In this document: one piece after another, positions 59,171-64,000 of the stretch | Layout: each line of letters opens with the position of its first letter | How positions within the stretch are numbered: the first letter of the stretch is position 1 | Origin: Streptococcus tangpeifui | Lineage (GTDB): Bacteria > Bacillota > Bacilli > Lactobacillales > Streptococcaceae | Direction of reading: 5' to 3' | Assembly: GCF_011038795.1 (NCBI RefSeq) | Contig: NZ_JAAKDU010000001.1 | Span: 310,001-374,000 of the forward strand | Length of the DNA: 64,000 nt | The notes under the pieces: generated by a model | Databases searched by the model: none | Told to the model about the DNA's origin: nothing | The model's input: the letters and a program-made list of their open reading frames with translations, nothing else | Program-made: the position numbers and the translations under genes

Positions 59171-59501
59171 TCATAAACGTTACAGTGTTTCCTTATCTGA
59201 TGCGGCTAAACAGGATTTAAAAGCTATTCATGAGTACATTGTTCTCAACTTTTATAGCCAACAATCTGCTGATGGTAAGATTGATTTAATTTTATCAGCT
59301 TTAGAAATCTTAGAAACCTTCCCTGAAGCCTGTCCGCGTGTGGCGAGCCGTGGTTATGGTGAATTAACTGCTGATGGCAAAAGTTACCGCTACATGCCAA
59401 TTGAGAATTATTTAGCTTTTTACTACATTGAGGAGCACAATGTTTATATTTCTCGTATCATGAATTCAAAGCAAAACTGGGCAAAATTATTTAATAGGTA
59501 A
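59163..59501 (+). CDS. RelE/ParE-superfamily toxin
   Basis: A 112-residue toxin (SVSLSDAAKQDLKAIHEYIV; SYRYMPIENYLAFYYIEE; VYISRIMNSKQNWAKLF) with the beta-sheet core and C-terminal Arg/Lys residues of the family. Whether it cleaves mRNA (RelE) or inhibits gyrase (ParE) cannot be told from sequence; the YRxxPxxxYLxFY pattern is seen in both. TTG 59163 has AGGAAGGA upstream and overlaps the antitoxin stop. Confidence 0.8.
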   Translation: MTSHKRYSVSLSDAAKQDLKAIHEYIVLNFYSQQSADGKIDLILSALEILETFPEACPRVASRGYGELTADGKSYRYMPIENYLAFYYIEEHNVYISRIMNSKQNWAKLFNR

Positions 59502-59508
59502 TTAGGGA

Positions 59509-59758
59509 ATATTTTTGGAAAATGAGTATAAAAAAGTGACTTTACAAGAGGTAAAGCAAGCCCTTCTTAGATTAAGGTAAGAAGGGCTATGTAAATATGC
59601 AGGTGTTATTTAAGAAGATGGCAAAGGTGTCTATTCCTATTCACTAGAAGATAAGGACATAGAAAATGATGTTTCTGTTATTTCAATGGACGTATTTCCT
59701 GACAAACGGTGAAATATTTTGAAGAAGACTATTTTCCTTCAATATTGCTATTTGACTA
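59509..59758 (+). pseudogene. Unknown gene with internal stops
   Basis: One frame reads NEYKKVTLQEVKQALLRLR, stop, EGLCKYAGVI, stop, EDGKGVYSYSLEDKD and on to VISMDVFPDKR; a shifted frame continues VKYFEEDYFPSILLFD to a stop. Two nonsense codons and one frameshift in an otherwise protein-like sequence. AGCCCTTCTTA/TAAGAAGGGCT at 59557-59586 makes a perfect 11-bp hairpin within it. Confidence 0.45.
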
Positions 59759-59771
59759 AATAGACTGATGA

Positions 59772-59906
59772 ATTGTTGGGCAAGGTATCATCAATTTGAG
59801 TCCGAAAGTAGTTCTAGCATCAGTAACTATTGAGGGAAAAATAAGAACAGCTTATGGAAAGCTCATGACTATCAATGCTTTAAGAGATGCTACCATTGTT
59901 AAATAA
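59772..59906 (+). pseudogene. Second unknown coding remnant
   Basis: A 44-codon open stretch without a start reads IVGQGIINLSPKVVLASV...INALRDATIVK to a stop. Family unknown; it may be the tail of the preceding pseudogene. Confidence 0.35.
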
Positions 59907-59946
59907 AAAGAATTGACGTTTATTGGATATTGAAAAACAGGACAAA

Positions 59947-60746
59947 ATGATTATGGCAGATTGGCAGTCACAGGAGTTATTAAGAATGGATAGAAAAAGA
60001 GCACTAGCGCTATATTTGACTGGCTCCTTAGGGCAAGTTTACCTTACTTGTCTTGTCGTCTGGTTGCTGGGTCGTATAGGCATAGCAACGGGCTATTCAT
60101 CGTTTGCTGGTTGGACAGCTATTGGGATAGGCGGAACATCGTCGGCCCTTTGGGGATAGTGACTGTTAATAAATATAAAGGTATCAGCCTCAAAACAGTG
60201 CTAAAGGATTTCTTTTACATTAAGCAAGGTCCAGTAGATTATTTGTTGGTGTTCACATTTTTAGCTTTGAATTTTGTCTATGTTTTGATAGGCGGACAAT
60301 TTCAGATCAATATCTGGTATTTGCCACTAGCGCTTTTCCTAAAAGCATTAGTGTTTGGCGGAATAGAGGAAATAGGCTGGAGATATGCCTTTCAGCCTAT
60401 TCTTGAAGAGAAAGTACCCTATATTATTGCGACGGTTCTTACCTTTATGACTTGGGGAATATGGCATTTTGCTTTCTTTTATATTGATGGGAGTTTAGGA
60501 GACATGTCAGTAGCAACAGGTAGTCATTTCTGCCTCAGTTTGTTAGTCAATAGCTTTGTCTTATCAGCACTGTACCACAAAACAAATAGTCTGTGGATCT
60601 GTGCCATGACTCATGCCATGATAAATGTCTGTTCCCAATTAGCTGTTGGAGGGAATCAGTTTGTACTGTATGGTTGTCAGGCAATTATTCTAGTTTTGGC
60701 TATACTGCTCTCTATGAAAAACAAGCATCAACCATCACTGTTATAA
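59947..60746 (+). pseudogene. CPBP family intramembrane metalloprotease, frameshifted
   Basis: Codons from ATG 59947 (TTG 59923 also possible) run to TAG 60157 (GIGGTSSALWG), and the protein resumes in the next frame as IVTVNKYKGISLKTVL to 60746. One extra G in GGGG at 60152-60155 would join them into a ~267-residue protein with six to eight membrane segments and the CPBP motifs EEIGWR and WGIWHFAFF plus a late His in AMTHAMIN. CPBP (Abi) proteases include bacteriocin self-immunity proteins. The break may be true or a sequencing error. Confidence 0.65.
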
Positions 60747-60814
60747 CCAGCCTTGGTGATTCTTAATACAGTTTTATACAGTTTCAAATTCTAGCGTCTT
60801 GGAGCGGAAAGTGG

Positions 60815-60820
60815 TATAAT
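60815..60820 (+). promoter_or_regulatory. -10 element of the antiporter gene
   Basis: TATAAT in AGTGGTATAATACTGG, with a leader of about 55 nt that contains a GCCGG/CCGGC hairpin before the ribosome site. Confidence 0.55.
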
Positions 60821-60879
60821 ACTGGCTAATTGTCTGTTGGGCCGGTTTGTCTGGTCCGGCTTAGATAATGGAGTTTAGT

Positions 60880-62439
60880 ATGACAGGAACGTTTATTTCA
60901 TTAACACTGATTACTTTTATTGCAGCTGTCACCCCCATGGTGGCTCGTTTAATTCCTAGGCAGGTCGTGCCTGAGACGGTTATTTTAATAGCGGCAGGGG
61001 CAGTCTTTGGACCTCATGCTCTCAACCTTATTCATTCAGATAGTGAAGCTCTTGAGCTTTTGTCTGATTTGGGCTGTGCCTTCCTCTTTCTCTTGGCGGG
61101 ATATGAAATTGATCCTAAGGTTATTGTTGGGAAAGAAGGCAAGAAGGGGTTTGGAACTTGGGTCGTAACCTTTGCTATTGGTTTAGGTGTCGCCTTTATC
61201 ATGCCCGATATTGCCTCAGGGAAACAGGGCCTGATAGCGACTGCTTTGCTCTTTACGACAACGGCTCTGGGAACCCTCATGCCTATCCTTGAAGAACGCG
61301 GCCTAACAGGTACCCAAATCGGTAATACGATTATTGCTTACGGAACTTGGGGAGAGGTATCGACGGTCATTGCCATGGCCGTCCTGCTCTCAGCTCGGTC
61401 GACTTGGAAGACGGCGGCTATTCTAGGCGGTCTACTACTGATTTGTATTTGGCTAGCAGCTTTAGGAAATAAGGCCGTCCAGCGAGGCGGGGCCATGTAT
61501 CAATTTCTTCACTCTAAGTCTGATACGAATTCCCAGATGACGGTTCGAGTAACGATCCTCCTCTTAATTGTTCTAGTAGCTTTTTCTGCTATCTTTGATT
61601 TGGATATTGTCTTGGGAGCTTTTGCGGCTGGCTTTGTCCTTCGTTTTGTTATTCCAGAGAATAGTCATACTTTGGAGAAGAAGATCAATGGGATTGCCCA
61701 TGGTTTTCTGATCCCTCTCTTCTTTGTGATTTCGGGTTGTGGTATCAATTTAACAGCGGTAGCGGATCGTCCTTGGCTGCTTGTGGCTTTTATTCTGGCT
61801 CTCTTCTTGATTCGCGCCGTTCCTATCGTTCTTTCCCTATCCCTAGAGAAGGATACCGAACAGCGTTTGACTCTCCATAATCGTTTTTCTGTTGCCTTTT
61901 ATTGTACGACAGCCCTTCCCTTGATTGTTGGGATTACTGGAATTGCGGTTAAGGATGATTTTATGACCAGTGACATTGCTTCGGTGTTGGTGGCAGCAGG
62001 AGCCATTACGGTCTTTCTCATGCCTTATTTTGGTGCACTCACCTATACAGTAGTTGATGCTGAGCCAATTTCAGCCGTGCGTGAAATTTTTCATTCTCCA
62101 AGGGACATCACAACGATTTTGAACAAGCACTTTGAGCAGGAAAGAGAACGGGCCCGTCAATATCAAGATTATGCAGCTAAGCGCATTGCTTGGGGGTTAG
62201 ACACTATTCAAAATCCTGAGGAGCGTCAGGAAATGCGGGACTTGCTTGTGAAGAATCGAGAGGAAATCCAAGACTTTCATCAAGAGCAGTTGGAATTACG
62301 TAAAGACCTTTATGCCAAGCATACCGATGCTATCAAGGAAGTTTATCAGAAATATCATAATGGTCAATTGCCAAATGACCATTTCTTGCGACTCTTGGAA
62401 AATCACCGTTATCAAAGAGATGATGAGTCAACTAACTAA
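60880..62439 (+). CDS. Cation:proton antiporter (CPA2, Kef/NapA-like)
   Basis: A 519-residue protein with 12-13 membrane segments followed by a charged cytoplasmic tail of about 120 residues. Conserved transport segments are GCAFLFLLAGYEIDP, TTTALGTLMPILEERG and DLDIVLGAFAAGF; there is no RCK/TrkA-N domain. It should exchange Na+ or K+ for protons, useful for acid tolerance. I chose ATG 60880 because TGGAG lies seven bases upstream; 60868 has none. Confidence 0.85.
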   Translation: MTGTFISLTLITFIAAVTPMVARLIPRQVVPETVILIAAGAVFGPHALNLIHSDSEALELLSDLGCAFLFLLAGYEIDPKVIVGKEGKKGFGTWVVTFAIGLGVAFIMPDIASGKQGLIATALLFTTTALGTLMPILEERGLTGTQIGNTIIAYGTWGEVSTVIAMAVLLSARSTWKTAAILGGLLLICIWLAALGNKAVQRGGAMYQFLHSKSDTNSQMTVRVTILLLIVLVAFSAIFDLDIVLGAFAAGFVLRFVIPENSHTLEKKINGIAHGFLIPLFFVISGCGINLTAVADRPWLLVAFILALFLIRAVPIVLSLSLEKDTEQRLTLHNRFSVAFYCTTALPLIVGITGIAVKDDFMTSDIASVLVAAGAITVFLMPYFGALTYTVVDAEPISAVREIFHSPRDITTILNKHFEQERERARQYQDYAAKRIAWGLDTIQNPEERQEMRDLLVKNREEIQDFHQEQLELRKDLYAKHTDAIKEVYQKYHNGQLPNDHFLRLLENHRYQRDDESTN

Positions 62440-62457
62440 GGCAAGAATGCTTGTTTA

Positions 62458-62488
62458 ACTCCAATTCCTATTAGGTTTGGAGTTTTTT
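62458..62488 (+). terminator. Terminator after the antiporter gene
   Basis: ACTCCAA and TTTGGAGT flank an 11-base loop and lead into six T. Confidence 0.82.
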
Positions 62489-62989
62489 GCTATAATGAGA
62501 GCGACAAGATGTAGGGTACTTCACAATGGCTGATAATTAGTTGGTACAACTCTTTAAGCTGAGATTTTTACCGAATAAGTTAGCACATTGTAATGCAGTT
62601 AGTCTGACGGATTGCAGGTCATCTCAGAGTTGTAGGTCTGTAGACTTAGTTTTTGATTTTCTATTTATGGAGCCATCATTATTGGTTACCTCTCTAGTGG
62701 GGGAATTCCAATTCGTATCTTGCAAATTTTCTCAAAGGAAATTTGGATCTAGCTGACAAGTTGCGACCGTCACCACTGTGTGGCTCTGCCTATGTCCAGT
62801 TGACAAAACTGCTTTAATTAATATTGTCCCAACAGCTTGCGATTGACTGAGTTTTTCAGTTAAGTTTTAGTGATATCAGTAGTTGAAGATATATTTTTAG
62901 GATTAGCCTTGATATGGGAGGCTGAGACTTGACTTGGAGTGAACTTCAAGGTTTATAATGAAGCCGTTATAAGCAAAAAGAATTAAATG
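62489..62989. other. Gene-free stretch
   Basis: No supported gene, though TATAATGAG at 62491 looks like a -10. The final 70 bases (GGGAGGCTGAGACTTGAC at 62915) resemble an end of the MITE-like repeat that follows. Confidence 0.4.
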
Positions 62990-63138
62990 GGTCAGCAGTG
63001 GTTCATTGGTGCTAAGGCACCTGATAACTGCGCAGGGGTTAAAACTAAGTTGTCGTACCCCAGAAGTTTTACTCCCAACCACTGCGTCAAGAGTTTATTC
63101 CAAAACAGGCATATTGGTCGAGTTTTTGTCCAGTCTCA
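62990..63138 (+). repeat. MITE-like repeat, partial copy 6 (nested unit and right end)
   Basis: The nested unit is bounded by GCAGTGGTT (62995-63003) and AACCACTGC (63077-63085) with an inner TAAAACT/AGTTTTA stem. It is followed by CGTCAAGAG and the right end GAGTTTTTGTCCAGTCTC. Compared with the 35108 copy, one inner base pair has changed from G-C to A-T on both sides. Confidence 0.68.
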
Positions 63139-63200
63139 TTTGTTATTAAGGGCGGAACACTTAAGTAACAAGTCCCTGCGTATCTTTAGAAAGGAAAACT

Positions 63201-64000
63201 ATGTTAGAAAAAATTCAATCGCCAGCAGACTTGAAAGCTATGTCACAGAATGACTTAGAGCAAGTCGTTGTGGAAGCCAGACAGGCTCTGCTGGAAAAGA
63301 CTAGCCATCATGGTGGTCACAACGGTCCGAATTTTGGTGTCGTTGAAATGACAGTGGCCCTTCACTATGTCTTTAATTCACCAATTGATAAGTTTATCTT
63401 TGATGTTTCTCATCAATCTTATGTTCATAAGATGCTGACAGGACGGGCTCAAGCCTTTCTCGACCCTAAGCACTATGATGATGTTTCGGGTTACACCAAT
63501 CCCAAGGAGAGTGACCACGATCTCTTCACTGTTGGGCATACTTCAACTTCGCTGTCCTTGGCTTCTGGTGTTGCCAAAGCGCGTGATTTAAAAGACGAAC
63601 ACTCTAATGTTGTTGCTGTCATCGGGGATGGTTCTCTGTCAGGCGGTCTGGCCTATGAGGGTCTCAATCAAATTGCTACAACTGGCACCAATACTATTGT
63701 GATCGTCAATGATAATGAGCAATCCATTGCAGCTAATCCTAAGGGAGGGATTTACACAGCTCTGCGTCGTTTGCGAGAGTCGGATGGCCAGGCTTCTGAT
63801 AATATTTTCAAAGCTCTGGGATTTGACTATTATTACTTGGACAAGGGAAATGACTTAGCGGCTTTGATTGCCCTCTTTCAGGAAGTTAAAGACAGCGACC
63901 ATCCTGTCTTACTTCATATTCATACACAAAAAGGTCACGGTGTTTCCTTCATGGAAACCAACCGTGAAGCCTTTCATGCTGGCGGTCCTTTCGATCCACA
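63201..64000 (+). CDS. 1-deoxy-D-xylulose-5-phosphate synthase-like protein (3' end beyond window)
   Basis: The frame is open from ATG 63201 (AAAGGAAAAC upstream) to the window edge, so only the first 266 codons are seen. It is a thiamine-diphosphate enzyme of the Dxs/transketolase type: HHGGHNGPNFGVVEMTVALH, FDVSHQSYVHKMLTGR and the ThDP motif GDGSLSGG...NDNEQS. Classical Dxs has the same order of motifs. Streptococci make isoprenoids through mevalonate, so a role in the MEP pathway is doubtful, and a related carboligase function is possible. Confidence 0.85.
   Translation, partial: MLEKIQSPADLKAMSQNDLEQVVVEARQALLEKTSHHGGHNGPNFGVVEMTVALHYVFNSPIDKFIFDVSHQSYVHKMLTGRAQAFLDPKHYDDVSGYTNPKESDHDLFTVGHTSTSLSLASGVAKARDLKDEHSNVVAVIGDGSLSGGLAYEGLNQIATTGTNTIVIVNDNEQSIAANPKGGIYTALRRLRESDGQASDNIFKALGFDYYYLDKGNDLAALIALFQEVKDSDHPVLLHIHTQKGHGVSFMETNREAFHAGGPFDP

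Noticed and set aside
62987..63253. ORF overlapping the start of the Dxs-like gene
   Set aside because: It lies mostly in a repeat and enters the real gene out of frame.

Overview
The window looks like chromosome of a Streptococcus, most likely of the mutans group. The supporting evidence is established gene neighbourhoods: wall-polysaccharide glycosyltransferases followed by a LytF-like CHAP hydrolase, aroA-aroK-pheA-psr, rexB-rexA, an AtlA-type Bsp-repeat/GH25 autolysin and an antigen I/II adhesin. Extended -10 promoters (TGnTATAAT), strong GGAGG ribosome sites, a T-box and a competence cin-box are all typical Firmicute signals. I cannot fix the species from sequence alone.

Layout. 1-3634: the end of a cell-wall polysaccharide side-chain locus (polytopic membrane protein cut by the window edge, a GT-C-like membrane protein, remnants of a lost GT2 gene, an intact GT2). 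3635-6065: a CHAP plus ricin-type murein hydrolase behind a complex control region (poly-G tract, palindromes, cin-box). 6066-8177: a repeat-rich, largely gene-free stretch and a frameshifted HAD phosphatase. 8291-14467: rqcH, then sbcD-sbcC. 14538-17658: T-box controlled trpXYZ importer. 17987-21796: antigen I/II family adhesin on the minus strand. 22438-29474: rexB-rexA, flanked by two direct 84-bp repeats. 30195-33511: orphan gtfA-gtfB serine/threonine O-glycosylation pair. 33797-38239: hemW, acyl-ACP thioesterase, nagD-type phosphatase, TIGR01906 membrane protein, ndk. 38566-43289: lepA and atlA. 43447-46850: ebsA, ferredoxin, LysM protein, cmk, infC-rpmI-rplT with leader attenuator. 46912-55304: membrane protein, pgdA, aroA-aroK-pheA-psr, RlmCD-type methyltransferase. 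55588-60746: an accessory island of HEPN-like protein, foreign-looking hydrolase, broken XRE/AbrB regulator, IS remnant, toxin-antitoxin pair, pseudogenes and a frameshifted CPBP protease. 60880-64000: a cation/proton antiporter and the start of a Dxs-like synthase.

Themes. Much of the window serves the cell envelope: wall polysaccharide assembly, two secreted murein hydrolases, a peptidoglycan deacetylase, an LCP ligase, a sortase-anchored adhesin and an O-glycosylation pair. A second block handles DNA ends (SbcCD, RexAB). Translation and ribosome rescue are represented by infC-rpmI-rplT, lepA, rqcH and the rRNA methyltransferase.

The most unusual structure is intergenic: a MITE-like repeat family (seven loci, full or decayed) with terminal inverted repeats and nested hairpins whose stems vary by compensatory changes. 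Three genes (7523-8177, 55588-56441, 59947-60746) are each broken at a short G or C run, which could be real decay or phase variation, or base-calling error.
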